Shown: positions 35,874-44,510, numbered from the stretch's first letter. The stretch is DNA of 64,000 nucleotides from Pseudomonas farris (GCF_019145235.1 NZ_JAHSTV010000017.1:1-64000); one strand, 5' to 3'. Numbers and translations: made by a program. Notes: generated by a model from the letters alone, not told the origin.

Positions 35874-36836
35874 ATGTCCGATAAAATTGAACTTCGCGCA
35901 GAGGTGCCGTCCGAATTGGGCGGCCAACGCCTCGATCAAGTCGCCGCACAATTATTCGCTGAGCACTCGCGCTCGCGCCTTTCCGCCTGGATCAAAGACG
36001 GCCGCCTGACTGTGGATGGGGCGGTTATCCGCCCGCGAGACATCGTTCATGGTGGCGCCATTCTTGAACTGACTGCCGAGCAGGAAGCTCAGGGCGAATG
36101 GATCGCTCAAGACATCGAGCTGGACATCGTCTATGAAGACGACGACATCCTGGTGATCAACAAGCCTGCGGGCCTGGTGGTGCATCCGGCTGCCGGTCAC
36201 GCTGATGGCACTTTGCTCAACGCCTTGCTGCACCACGTGCCGGACATTATCAATGTGCCCCGCGCCGGTATTGTGCATCGCCTGGACAAGGACACCACCG
36301 GTCTGATGGTGGTAGCCAAGACCATTCAAGCGCAGACACAGCTTGTCACGCAATTGCAGAGCCGCAGCGTAAGCCGGATCTACGAGTGTATCGTGATCGG
36401 TGTGGTGACAGCCGGCGGCAAGATCAATGCGCCGATCGGTCGTCACGGCCAGCAACGCCAGCGCATGGCCGTGATGGAAGGTGGCAAGCAGGCCGTCAGC
36501 CATTACCGCGTGCTCGAGCGTTTCCGCTCCCACACTCACGTGCGGGTGAAGCTGGAAACCGGTCGTACTCACCAGATTCGCGTGCACATGGCGCACATCA
36601 ACTACCCGTTGGTCGGAGATCCTGCCTATGGCGGTCGTTTCCGTATTCCGCCGGCCGCCAGTGTGACCATGGTCGAATCCCTGAAGAATTTCCCGCGTCA
36701 GGCGCTGCATGCGCGGTTCCTGGAGCTGGACCATCCGACCACCGGAAAACGCATGAGCTGGGAATCGCCACTGCCGGATGACTTCGTCTGGTTGCTGTCG
36801 CTGCTCAAGCAAGACCGTGAGGCGTTCATCGGATGA
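35874..36836 (+). CDS. rluD: 23S rRNA pseudouridine synthase RluD
   Basis: This 320-residue enzyme has an N-terminal S4 RNA-binding domain (LGGQRLDQVAAQLF ... SRSRLSAWIKDGRLTVDG) and the catalytic motif HRLDKDTTGLMVVAK with the Asp nucleophile. It modifies helix 69 of 23S rRNA. I choose the ATG at 35874 (MSDKIELRAEVP); a GTG at 35853 is possible. It overlaps pgeF by four bases. Confidence 0.95.
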   Translation: MSDKIELRAEVPSELGGQRLDQVAAQLFAEHSRSRLSAWIKDGRLTVDGAVIRPRDIVHGGAILELTAEQEAQGEWIAQDIELDIVYEDDDILVINKPAGLVVHPAAGHADGTLLNALLHHVPDIINVPRAGIVHRLDKDTTGLMVVAKTIQAQTQLVTQLQSRSVSRIYECIVIGVVTAGGKINAPIGRHGQQRQRMAVMEGGKQAVSHYRVLERFRSHTHVRVKLETGRTHQIRVHMAHINYPLVGDPAYGGRFRIPPAASVTMVESLKNFPRQALHARFLELDHPTTGKRMSWESPLPDDFVWLLSLLKQDREAFIG

Positions 36837-37558
36837 GTGACTGGCTGATTCCCGACTGGCCTGCGCCTGCCGGGGTGAAAGCCTGCGTCACCACCCGTGC
36901 GGGCGGCGTCAGTCTGGCGCCGTTTGACAGCCTCAATTTGGGCGATCATGTCGACGACAGCCCCGAAGCTGTCGCCGAAAACCGCCGTCGCCTCACCGAT
37001 CATTTCTCTATTCAACCGGCCTGGTTAAAGCAGGTTCACGGCATTGTCGTGGCCCAAGCAGATCCAAGCCTGGTAGCCACTGCCGACGCCAGCTGGACGG
37101 CAACACCCGGTATCGCCTGCACCGCGATGACCGCTGATTGCCTTCCGGCGCTGTTTTGCGACCGTGCCGGCACCCGCGTCGCTGCCGCCCACGCCGGTTG
37201 GCGCGGGTTGGCGGCGGGTGTGCTGGAAGCTACCCTCGACAGTCTGGCCGTGCCGCCTGAAGACGTGCTGGTCTGGCTCGGCCCGGCCATTGGCCCGCAA
37301 GCCTTTGAAGTCGGCCCGGAAGTGCGCGAAACCTTCGTCCAGCAATTGCCTGAAGCCGCCAAAGCCTTCGTGCCGAGCCAGAATGCCGGCAAGTTCATGG
37401 CCGACATCTATGAGCTGGCGCGTTTACGTCTGGCCGCTCGCGGCGTTACCGCTGTTTATGGTGGCGGTTTCTGCACCGTGACCGACCCTCGCTTCTTTTC
37501 TTACCGCCGCAGTCCACGCACCGGTCGGTTTGCTTCCCTGATCTGGCTCGAACGCTAG
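36833..37558 (+). CDS. pgeF: Peptidoglycan editing factor PgeF (YfiH, multicopper polyphenol oxidase fold)
   Basis: This 241-residue protein has the family's conserved metal/catalytic residues in VHGIVV, TADCLPALFCD and AAAHAGWRGLAAGVLEA, plus GGFCTVTDPRFFSYRR near the C terminus. In E. coli PgeF removes mis-incorporated L-serine from muropeptide precursors. Its start overlaps the rluD stop (ATGA), a widely conserved pair. Confidence 0.94.
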   Translation: MSDWLIPDWPAPAGVKACVTTRAGGVSLAPFDSLNLGDHVDDSPEAVAENRRRLTDHFSIQPAWLKQVHGIVVAQADPSLVATADASWTATPGIACTAMTADCLPALFCDRAGTRVAAAHAGWRGLAAGVLEATLDSLAVPPEDVLVWLGPAIGPQAFEVGPEVRETFVQQLPEAAKAFVPSQNAGKFMADIYELARLRLAARGVTAVYGGGFCTVTDPRFFSYRRSPRTGRFASLIWLER

Positions 37559-37588
37559 ACTTCTCTGATCTGCATCAACGTCACGACG

Positions 37589-37616
37589 CTTGAATCTCCC
37601 AGAATCGACCACATCT
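37589..37616 (+). promoter_or_regulatory. Probable sigma32 heat-shock promoter of clpB
   Basis: CTTGAA at 37589-37594 and CCACATCT at 37609-37616 are separated by 14 bases. This is close to the sigma32 consensus CTTGAAA-N11-16-CCCCATNT and lies about 70 bases before the clpB start. Confidence 0.75.
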
Positions 37617-37687
37617 AGTGAGGTATCTGGCAGGTTTCTTCATTCAGGATGTTTATAGGTCCGGCCTGCTCAAAAGGAAGGTGACCC

Positions 37688-40252
37688 ATGCGTATAGACC
37701 GTTTAACCAGCAAGTTGCAGTTAGCCTTGTCCGACGCCCAATCCCTGGCTGTCGGCCTCGATCATCCGGCGATTGAGCCGGCGCATTTGATGCAGGCCAT
37801 GCTTGAACAGCAGGGTGGTTCGATCAAACCCCTGCTGATGCAGGTGGGTTTTGACGTCAACAGCTTGCGTAAAGAACTGACCAAAGTCCTCGATCAGCTG
37901 CCGAAAATCCAGAATCCCACCGGCGATGTGAACATGTCGCAGGATCTGGCGCGCCTGCTCAACCAGGCTGACCGCCTGGCTCAGCAGAAGGGTGATCAAT
38001 TCATCTCCAGCGAACTGGTGCTGCTCGCCGCCATGGACGAGAACAGCAAGCTCGGCAAATTGTTGCTGGGCCAGGGCGTGAGCAAGAAAGCCCTGGAAAA
38101 CGCGATCAATAACCTGCGCGGCGGTGAGGCAGTCAATGATGCCAACCATGAAGAATCCCGTCAGGCGCTCGACAAATACACCATCGACCTGACCAAGCGC
38201 GCCGAAGAAGGCAAGCTCGATCCAGTGATCGGCCGCGACGACGAAATTCGTCGCACCATTCAGGTCCTGCAACGCCGCACCAAGAACAACCCGGTGCTGA
38301 TCGGTGAGCCTGGCGTGGGTAAAACCGCCATCGCCGAAGGCCTGGCCCAGCGCATCATCAACGGCGAAGTGCCGGATGGCCTGAGAGGCAAGCGTCTGTT
38401 GTCGCTGGATATGGGGGCTCTGATTGCCGGCGCCAAATACCGCGGCGAGTTCGAAGAGCGCCTCAAATCCCTGCTCAACGAACTGTCGAAGCAGGAAGGG
38501 CAGATCATTCTGTTCATCGACGAACTGCATACCATGGTCGGCGCCGGTAAAGGCGAAGGCTCGATGGATGCGGGCAATATGCTCAAGCCTGCGTTGGCTC
38601 GTGGTGAACTGCACTGCGTGGGCGCGACCACGCTCAACGAGTACCGCCAATATATAGAGAAGGATGCGGCCCTTGAGCGGCGCTTCCAGAAAGTCTTGGT
38701 GGATGAGCCGAGCGAAGAAGACACCATCGCCATCCTGCGTGGCCTGAAGGAGCGTTACGAGGTTCACCACAAGGTGGCGATCACCGACGGTGCGATCATC
38801 GCCGCGGCCAAGCTCAGTCATCGCTACATCACCGACCGTCAGCTGCCGGACAAAGCCATCGACCTGATCGACGAAGCCGCCAGCCGCATCCGTATGGAGA
38901 TCGACTCCAAGCCGGAAGTGCTGGACCGTCTGGAACGTCGTCTGATTCAGCTGAAGGTGGAATCCCAGGCGCTGAAGAAAGAAAGCGACGACGCGGCGAA
39001 GAAACGTCTGGAAAAACTGCAGGAAGAAATCGTTCGTCACGAGCGTGAATACTCGGACCTCGAAGAAATCTGGAACTCGGAAAAAGCCGAAGTCCAGGGT
39101 TCGGCACAGATCCAGCAGAAGATCGAACAGTCCCGTCAGGAACTGGAAGCCGCGCGCCGTAAGGGCGACTTGAACCGCATGGCCGAGTTGCAATACGGGG
39201 TGATCCCGGACCTGGAGCGCAGCCTGCAAATGGTCGATCAGCACGGCAAAAGCGAAAACCAGTTGCTGCGCAGCAAGGTGACTGAAGAAGAGATCGCCGA
39301 AGTCGTGTCGAAGTGGACCGGCATTCCTGTGTCGAAAATGCTCGAGGGCGAGCGCGAAAAACTGATGAAGATGGAAAGCCTGTTGCACCAGCGTGTGATC
39401 GGTCAGGACGAAGCGGTGATCGCCGTTTCCAACGCCGTGCGGCGTTCCCGCGCCGGGTTGTCCGACCCGAATCGCCCGAGCGGTTCGTTCATGTTCCTCG
39501 GCCCGACCGGTGTCGGTAAAACCGAGTTGTGCAAGGCGCTGGCCGAGTTCCTGTTCGATACCGAAGAGGCGATGGTGCGGATCGACATGTCCGAGTTCAT
39601 GGAGAAACATTCCGTGGCTCGACTGATCGGCGCGCCACCGGGTTACGTGGGCTATGAAGAGGGCGGTTACCTGACCGAGGCGGTGCGTCGCAAGCCTTAT
39701 TCGGTGATTCTCCTGGACGAGGTCGAGAAGGCCCACCCGGACGTGTTCAACATTTTGCTGCAAGTGCTCGAAGATGGCCGTTTGACCGACAGCCATGGTC
39801 GCACGGTGGATTTCAAAAATACCGTGATCGTCATGACCTCCAACCTCGGATCGGTGCAGATTCAGGAACTGGTGGGTGATCGCGAGGCGCAGCGCGCGGC
39901 GGTGATGGATGCGATTTCCACGCACTTCCGGCCGGAGTTCATCAACCGGGTCGACGAAGTGGTGATTTTCGAGCCGCTGGCTCGGGATCAGATCGCCGGC
40001 ATTACCGAGATCCAGTTGGGTCGCCTGCGTAGCCGCCTGACCGAGCGCGAGCTGAAGCTTGAGCTGAGTCCGGAAGCGATGGATAAGCTGATCGCTGTCG
40101 GTTACGACCCGGTGTATGGCGCACGGCCGCTCAAACGGGCGATCCAGCGCTGGATCGAGAACCCGTTGGCACAGTTGATTCTGTCGGGTCGATTCATGCC
40201 TGGCGACACCGCCAAAGGTGTGGTGGAGAACGACGAAATCGTTTTCGTCTGA
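37688..40252 (+). CDS. clpB: ATP-dependent disaggregase ClpB
   Basis: This 854-residue Hsp100 has the N domain (1-145), the first AAA+ module with GEPGVGKTA (about 206-214), a long coiled-coil M domain (about 410-525), and a second AAA+ module with GPTGVGKTE (about 605-613) and GYVGYEEGG. It rescues aggregated proteins with DnaK. AAGGAAGG precedes the ATG. It ends 24 bases before a terminator. Confidence 0.98.
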   Translation: MRIDRLTSKLQLALSDAQSLAVGLDHPAIEPAHLMQAMLEQQGGSIKPLLMQVGFDVNSLRKELTKVLDQLPKIQNPTGDVNMSQDLARLLNQADRLAQQKGDQFISSELVLLAAMDENSKLGKLLLGQGVSKKALENAINNLRGGEAVNDANHEESRQALDKYTIDLTKRAEEGKLDPVIGRDDEIRRTIQVLQRRTKNNPVLIGEPGVGKTAIAEGLAQRIINGEVPDGLRGKRLLSLDMGALIAGAKYRGEFEERLKSLLNELSKQEGQIILFIDELHTMVGAGKGEGSMDAGNMLKPALARGELHCVGATTLNEYRQYIEKDAALERRFQKVLVDEPSEEDTIAILRGLKERYEVHHKVAITDGAIIAAAKLSHRYITDRQLPDKAIDLIDEAASRIRMEIDSKPEVLDRLERRLIQLKVESQALKKESDDAAKKRLEKLQEEIVRHEREYSDLEEIWNSEKAEVQGSAQIQQKIEQSRQELEAARRKGDLNRMAELQYGVIPDLERSLQMVDQHGKSENQLLRSKVTEEEIAEVVSKWTGIPVSKMLEGEREKLMKMESLLHQRVIGQDEAVIAVSNAVRRSRAGLSDPNRPSGSFMFLGPTGVGKTELCKALAEFLFDTEEAMVRIDMSEFMEKHSVARLIGAPPGYVGYEEGGYLTEAVRRKPYSVILLDEVEKAHPDVFNILLQVLEDGRLTDSHGRTVDFKNTVIVMTSNLGSVQIQELVGDREAQRAAVMDAISTHFRPEFINRVDEVVIFEPLARDQIAGITEIQLGRLRSRLTERELKLELSPEAMDKLIAVGYDPVYGARPLKRAIQRWIENPLAQLILSGRFMPGDTAKGVVENDEIVFV

Positions 40253-40276
40253 CGCTCGGCGGCAGTGCAATAAAAG

Positions 40277-40304
40277 AAGGCCTCGCATTGCGAGGCCTTT
40301 TTTT
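40277..40304 (+). terminator. Terminator after clpB
   Basis: AAGGCCTCG and CGAGGCCTT form a 9-bp stem with a CATTG loop, followed by T residues. Confidence 0.93.
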
Positions 40305-40438
40305 CGCCAGGCTGTTGAACTTAAAGGAAAAGGCTTGTAAAGTGCGCCCCGCAGTAAGTCACCCCAAAGGGGGTTCTGCTCCCCAAGCAGGAATCTGAAA
40401 TAAGTTGCAAATCATTAACTTGAAAGCAATTTAGGGGG

Positions 40439-40466
40439 TTGACAGAGGTGCTTAAGATTGTAGAAT
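40439..40466 (+). promoter_or_regulatory. Promoter of the tRNA array
   Basis: A perfect TTGACA at 40439-40444 and TAGAAT at 40461-40466 are spaced by 16 bases. The GC-rich discriminator AGCGCGCC that follows is typical of stringently controlled stable-RNA promoters. The transcript would include about 80 bases before the tRNA-Asn. Confidence 0.85.
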
Positions 40467-40552
40467 AGCGCGCCTCAGACACACGAACGCAGCGATGCGA
40501 ACGGGTCGAAGAGGTGAAGCAAGCTTCACAGTTGTAAATTGAAATATGTAGT

Positions 40553-40628
40553 TCCGTGATAGCTCAGTCGGTAGAGCAAATGACTGTTAATCATTGGGTC
40601 CCAGGTTCGAGTCCTGGTCACGGAGCCA
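40553..40628 (+). tRNA. tRNA-Asn (GTT)
   Basis: 76 bases with acceptor stem TCCGTGA/TCACGGA, anticodon GTT in GACTGTTAATC, T-loop GGTTCGAGTCC and encoded GCCA end. Confidence 0.97.
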
Positions 40629-40637
40629 ATTTCAAAC

Positions 40638-40714
40638 CGGGGTATAGCGCAGTCCGGTAGCGCGCCTGCTTTGGGAGCAGGATGTCAGGAGTTCGAATCC
40701 CCTTACCCCGACCA
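40638..40714 (+). tRNA. tRNA-Pro (TGG), first copy
   Basis: 77 bases with acceptor stem CGGGGTA/TACCCCG, anticodon TGG in CTGCTTTGGGAGCAG, T-loop GTTCGAATC and encoded ACCA end. It appears identical to the copy at 40891. Confidence 0.97.
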
Positions 40715-40719
40715 TTTTT

Positions 40720-40795
40720 GGGTCGTTAGCTCAGTTGGTAGAGCAGTTGGCTTTTAACCAATTGGTCGTAGGTTCGAATCCCACACGACCCACCA
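40720..40795 (+). tRNA. tRNA-Lys (TTT)
   Basis: 76 bases with acceptor stem GGGTCGT/ACGACCC, anticodon TTT in TTGGCTTTTAACCAA, and encoded ACCA end. Only five bases separate it from the first tRNA-Pro. Confidence 0.97.
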
Positions 40796-40858
40796 TTTTT
40801 GAAACCAGTTAGCGCTGGAATCGAATCTTAAGATCAGAGGCCAAAAGCGCTGATCGAA

Positions 40859-40888
40859 GAAGGCGCCTTTAAAAGGTGCCTTTTTTTT
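40859..40888 (+). terminator. Terminator inside the tRNA array
   Basis: AAGGCGCC and GGTGCCTT (one G-T pair) enclose a short A/T loop and are followed by eight T. It separates tRNA-Lys from the second tRNA-Pro, so the latter depends on read-through or its own promoter. Confidence 0.9.
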
Positions 40889-40890
40889 AC

Positions 40891-40967
40891 CGGGGTATAG
40901 CGCAGTCCGGTAGCGCGCCTGCTTTGGGAGCAGGATGTCAGGAGTTCGAATCCCCTTACCCCGACCA
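40891..40967 (+). tRNA. tRNA-Pro (TGG), second copy
   Basis: This appears to be a base-for-base copy of the 40638-40714 tRNA, starting only two bases after the T-run of a terminator. The flanks are unrelated to those of the first copy. Confidence 0.95.
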
Positions 40968-40974
40968 TATTAAA

Positions 40975-41008
40975 AATCCTCGTATCGAAAGATACGGGGA
41001 TTTTTTTT
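40975..41008 (+). terminator. Terminator after the second tRNA-Pro
   Basis: AATCCTCGTATC and GATACGGGGATT pair (one T-G) around a GAAA tetraloop, followed by a T-run. Confidence 0.93.
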
Positions 41009-41072
41009 GTCTGCGGCAAATGCAAAAAGGCCCTGCTTCTCGTTGGAGAAGCAGGGCCTGGTCTTCAGCGAC

Positions 41073-41468
41073 TTAGCTATTGTCTTTCAGGTGCTCGAAC
41101 AAGCCCTTCGGCATTTTTTTGCCATTGGTTTCGTAGTTGGCTTTTACGTTATCAAAAGCCTCTTGTTCGTCGATCTGGTCGTCATGGTTGGTGTCGATCT
41201 TGTCGAAGTCAGCCTTGGGCGCCACTTTCAAAAATTCCGCGCGGGATACCTTGCCGTCATCATCGGTGTCAGTCTTGGCCATCGAGGCGTCACCGCACTT
41301 GCCTTCACCACATTTGCCTTCAGGCGTCTTCACGACCTGTTCCGCCGAGGCCAGCAGGTAGCCCTGAGTCAGCGGCTGCGAAGCGAAGACAGAACCGGAC
41401 AACATTATGCCTCCGGCAAGAACAGCGCCGAGCAGGCCAACGGTGTTTTTACTGAGAGTACGGGGCAT
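41073..41468 (-). CDS. Exported EF-hand protein with tandem EGKCG motifs (HvfA/bufferin-like)
   Basis: This 131-residue protein has a signal peptide (about residues 1-30). The mature part starts with two back-to-back EGKCG motifs (residues 50-54 and 55-59; Cys53 and Cys58), then two canonical EF-hand loops (67-78 DTDDDGKVSRAE and 92-103 DTNHDDQIDEQE). EGKCG is the sequence modified to thioamide/oxazolone in HvfA and bufferin-type metallophore peptides by DUF692 enzymes. No DUF692 (HvfB) or HvfC-like gene lies nearby. Calcium binding by the EF-hands is likely from sequence; modification of the cysteines is only a hypothesis. GGAG precedes the ATG at 41468. Confidence 0.88.
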   Translation of the reverse strand: MPRTLSKNTVGLLGAVLAGGIMLSGSVFASQPLTQGYLLASAEQVVKTPEGKCGEGKCGDASMAKTDTDDDGKVSRAEFLKVAPKADFDKIDTNHDDQIDEQEAFDNVKANYETNGKKMPKGLFEHLKDNS

Positions 41469-41681
41469 TACAAATCTCCTTGGTTGCACAACACAACCGC
41501 TCGATAAAGGACGCCACGTGAGTGCGGCGATGACCGAAGCAGGCAGTGCCTTGCTCGGGTGTGGCCATTTAGCGGGCGTGGTGTATCGCTACTGTGTCGC
41601 GCAAGGGGGGCTTTGTAAGCGAAGGAATGGAATCAGGGGGGAGATACAGTGAGACACAGATCTCTAAGTTGATAGAGCTAA

Positions 41682-41771
41682 TGTGGGAGCGAGCCTGCTC
41701 GCGATGAGGGATTAACATTCAACAAAGGTGCTGGATGTCAGACCGCTATCGCGAGCAGGCTCGCTCCCACA
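41682..41771. repeat. REP pair, class A
   Basis: TGTGGGAGCGAGCCTGCTCG and its inverted partner flank about 45 bases. It ends five bases before the stop of ndh on the minus strand and may terminate it. The 200 bases between the EF-hand gene and this repeat show no other gene. Confidence 0.9.
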
Positions 41772-41775
41772 GTGT

Positions 41776-43074
41776 TTAGTGCAGCTTCAACCGCGGCTCA
41801 GTCCCGCGCCCAATCTTGCTACCCAGCATCAACATCGCTGTGCGAAACGCGCCGTATAGCGCCATCTGGTGCATGCGATATAGCGACACGTAAAACATCC
41901 GCGCCAGCCAGCCTTCGAGCATCACGCTACCGGTGAGGTTGCCCATCAAGTTACCCACAGCCGAAAAACGCGACAGCGAAATCAGCGAACCATAGTCGGT
42001 GTACTTGTACTCCGGCAGGGCTTTGCCTTCGATCCGCAGTTTCAGCGATTTAGCCAGCAACGAAGCTTGCTGGTGCGCAGCCTGGGCGCGCGGCGGCACA
42101 TTGCGATCAGTGCCCGGTTGTGGGCAGGCCGCACAGTCACCGAAGGCGAAGATGTTCTCGTCGCGGGTGGTTTGCAGGGTCGGCAACACTTGCAGCTGAT
42201 TGATGCGGTTGGTTTCCAGGCCATCGATATCCTTGAGGAAACCCGGCGCACGAATCCCGGCGGCCCAGACTTTCAGGCTGGCATTGATCACTTTGCCATC
42301 GACGGTAATCAAGCTGTCTGCCGTCACTTCGCTGACCGCGGCATTGGTCATGACGTTGACCCCGAGTTTCTCCAGGGTCTTATGCACAGGCCCGCCGATT
42401 CGTTCCGGCAGGGCTGGCAGCACTCGGGGTCCGGCTTCGATCAGGGTGATGTGCATGTTTTCCGGTTTGATCCGGTCCAGGCCGTAGGCCGCGAGTTCAT
42501 GGGCGGCGTTGTGCAGTTCTGCCGCCAGTTCCACCCCGGTGGCACCGGCGCCGACGATCGCGACGCTGATCTGTTGCACCGTATCAGTTTGCCCGGCGTG
42601 GGCGCGCAGGTAGTGATTGAGCAGTTGTTGATGGAAGCGCTCGGCCTGTTTGCGGGTGTCGAGGAACAGGCAGTGTTGCGCCGCGCCCTGCGTGCCGAAA
42701 TCGTTGGTGGTACTGCCGACGGCAATCACCAGCGAGTCGTAAGGCACTTCGCGCGCCGGCACCAGTTCCAGACCGGCCTCGTCGTAGGTGGCGGCCAGCT
42801 GGATTTTCTTCTGCGTGCGATCGAGCCCGCTCATGCGCCCCAGCTGGAACTCGAAGTGGTTCCATTTTGCCTGGGCAACATAGTTGAGTTCGTCTTCGGA
42901 AGAGTTCAGGGAACCTGCCGCCACTTCGTGCAACAACGGTTTCCAGATGTGGGTCAGGTTCGCGTCGACCAGCATCACACTGGCCGTGCCGCGCTTGCCC
43001 AGAGTCTTACCCAGACGGGTAGCCAACTCCAGACCGCCGGCGCCGCCGCCAACGATGACAATACGATGAGTCAT
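41776..43074 (-). CDS. ndh: Type II NADH dehydrogenase
   Basis: This 432-residue flavoprotein has the FAD-binding N terminus MTHRIVIVGGGAGGLELATRLG and the NADH-binding VAIVGAGATGVELAAELH (about 165-182). FAFGDCAACPQP and a C-terminal amphipathic membrane-binding region complete the NDH-2 pattern. It passes electrons from NADH to ubiquinone without pumping protons. I use the ATG at 43074; a short upstream TTG extension is less likely. Confidence 0.93.
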   Translation of the reverse strand: MTHRIVIVGGGAGGLELATRLGKTLGKRGTASVMLVDANLTHIWKPLLHEVAAGSLNSSEDELNYVAQAKWNHFEFQLGRMSGLDRTQKKIQLAATYDEAGLELVPAREVPYDSLVIAVGSTTNDFGTQGAAQHCLFLDTRKQAERFHQQLLNHYLRAHAGQTDTVQQISVAIVGAGATGVELAAELHNAAHELAAYGLDRIKPENMHITLIEAGPRVLPALPERIGGPVHKTLEKLGVNVMTNAAVSEVTADSLITVDGKVINASLKVWAAGIRAPGFLKDIDGLETNRINQLQVLPTLQTTRDENIFAFGDCAACPQPGTDRNVPPRAQAAHQQASLLAKSLKLRIEGKALPEYKYTDYGSLISLSRFSAVGNLMGNLTGSVMLEGWLARMFYVSLYRMHQMALYGAFRTAMLMLGSKIGRGTEPRLKLH

Positions 43075-43134
43075 GGGGATATCTCGCAAGGCTAAAAGAA
43101 ATCGGTGCAGTTACCCGAGCGAGCGCGATGCTGC

Positions 43135-43308
43135 TCATAGCGTCAGGTAACTGATAAGTCGGCTCAACAGGCCTAGACCAATGGTCACTGCCAACACCAG
43201 CACCAGGAGCATCCACGGCCGGAAAGGCCGGCGCTCGACTTGGTGCTGGGACAGGCGCAGGTACTCTTCGACATGCTTTTGGTCGTCCGGGTTCAGGCGG
43301 CTGGTCAT
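43135..43308 (-). CDS. DUF3094 family small membrane protein
   Basis: A 57-residue frame reads MTSRLNPDDQKHVEEYLRLS at the start, then RRPFRPWM and one membrane helix (LLVLVLAVTIGLGLL), and ends SRLISYLTL. This is the DUF3094 pattern of short single-pass Pseudomonas proteins. It lies upstream of ndh on the same strand with 60 bases between, so it may share the transcript. Function unknown. Confidence 0.88.
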   Translation of the reverse strand: MTSRLNPDDQKHVEEYLRLSQHQVERRPFRPWMLLVLVLAVTIGLGLLSRLISYLTL

Positions 43309-43359
43309 ATTGGGCCTCGTCAGATAGACGTTGCTGAATGTTTAGAAGCTACAGGGCTT

Positions 43360-43887
43360 TTATCCTGGGTTGAACGGAGCATAGCCGCTGTCCGGAATCG
43401 GCTCGACATTCACCCTGTCGTCCAGGCGAATGATGCCACTTTGTAACACTCGGGCAGTGATTCCACCATGTCCGCGAACGGCCTGAAAGGTCCCGGGGCC
43501 GAGGTTGTTTTCGAGACGTGCGCAGGGCTGGCACCAGCCGCTGGTTTCAAAAATCGCCTGGCCGATCCTGAAACGCCGACCTTTGAGGCTGAACAGGTTG
43601 ATGCCGCTGACGACGATATTGCGCCGCAGATCCTGAGGTCGTACCGGTTGATCGTCCGGGCGGCCCATCAGCGAATTGATTACGGCCAGGTGTTCCCACT
43701 GAATCAACGTCACCTGCCGCGCATTGCGCACACCGGGACGGGCATGATCACCGGTCAACCCGGCCTCAAGTCGTGCTTCCACGGCATCGAGTTCGATCAT
43801 CGGCGAGCGGGATTGCGGCCGCACACCGATCCAGCGCACACGTCCTTGTTGCGGTACTTCGGCGATCAACTCCTGCAATGGACTCAC
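43360..43887 (-). CDS. MOSC domain-containing protein
   Basis: This 175-residue protein has the MOSC signature: LEAGLTGDHA, RQVTLIQWEHL, LRRNIVVSGINL and ETSGWCQPCARLE, the last with the conserved Cys. MOSC proteins handle sulfur carried on molybdenum cofactor or related substrates; no partner gene is visible here. The start is GTG, overlapping the DUF1780 stop by four bases. Confidence 0.9.
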   Translation of the reverse strand: MSPLQELIAEVPQQGRVRWIGVRPQSRSPMIELDAVEARLEAGLTGDHARPGVRNARQVTLIQWEHLAVINSLMGRPDDQPVRPQDLRRNIVVSGINLFSLKGRRFRIGQAIFETSGWCQPCARLENNLGPGTFQAVRGHGGITARVLQSGIIRLDDRVNVEPIPDSGYAPFNPG

Positions 43888-44510
43888 AGACTGATTCCGA
43901 CATCGAAAACGATGCTGCGACCCAGGTTGCTGCGCAAGAAGTCCGGAGCATCCGGATGGGCGAATAGCACTCGGGCGAAGGTCGGACCGACCAGCGACAA
44001 CGAGCGCCAGCCCTGACGCAAGTATTCGGTAGGTGGCGGAAAGTGGCTGTTGAGGTCCAGCACTTCGCGCTTGAGGCTGGCGAAGGCGATGATGTCCAGC
44101 TCTCCCAAATCCATGCCCCGTTCTTGGTAGTTGTGGGCTTTTTTACGCAAGGTCGGCGCCAGTCTCAGCAGAAATTCATTGGCCGGGATGCGCCGGGGCT
44201 TGGCCTCGCGGCGCACCAGTTGGCTCAGGGAAAACGCGCTGCGCCGACGTTGCAGCTCGTCGCGCCATTCGTCGTTGAGGCGCCGGCCTTCGTCGAGCAC
44301 GAAAAACACCTCGAAATTCGCGTCGCGGAACAACACGTCCGGCGGCTCCCCGGCAGGGGCAAATTCGTCGGCGCGATAGGGAATGTTCAGGCCTTGCAGC
44401 AGGCGCTGGCAAACCCAACGCTCACGCTCCCATTTGCGGGCATTGGACAGGAACGTGTTGGCTTGCTCGGCCGCAATGGTCAGCAGGCGTAAATAATCTG
44501 AGTCATCCAT
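43884..44510 (-). CDS. DUF1780 family protein
   Basis: This 208-residue soluble protein begins MDDSDYLRLLTIAAEQANTF and contains FEVFFVLDEGRRLNDEW. It ends FDVGISL. It matches the DUF1780 family, for which a nuclease-like fold has been proposed. It is coupled to the MOSC gene by a four-base overlap. The start at 44510 begins at the family's conserved N terminus. Confidence 0.85.
   Translation of the reverse strand: MDDSDYLRLLTIAAEQANTFLSNARKWERERWVCQRLLQGLNIPYRADEFAPAGEPPDVLFRDANFEVFFVLDEGRRLNDEWRDELQRRRSAFSLSQLVRREAKPRRIPANEFLLRLAPTLRKKAHNYQERGMDLGELDIIAFASLKREVLDLNSHFPPPTEYLRQGWRSLSLVGPTFARVLFAHPDAPDFLRSNLGRSIVFDVGISL

Noticed and set aside
37721..40288. 855-codon open frame antisense to clpB
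   Set aside because: It is a shadow of the high-G+C clpB frame. The product is rich in His, Arg and Gln with no domain, and the sense protein is unmistakable.
40638..40967. The two tRNA-Pro copies as attL/attR of an integrated element
   Set aside because: Only about 175 bases lie between them, holding tRNA-Lys and a terminator; no integrase or cargo is present.
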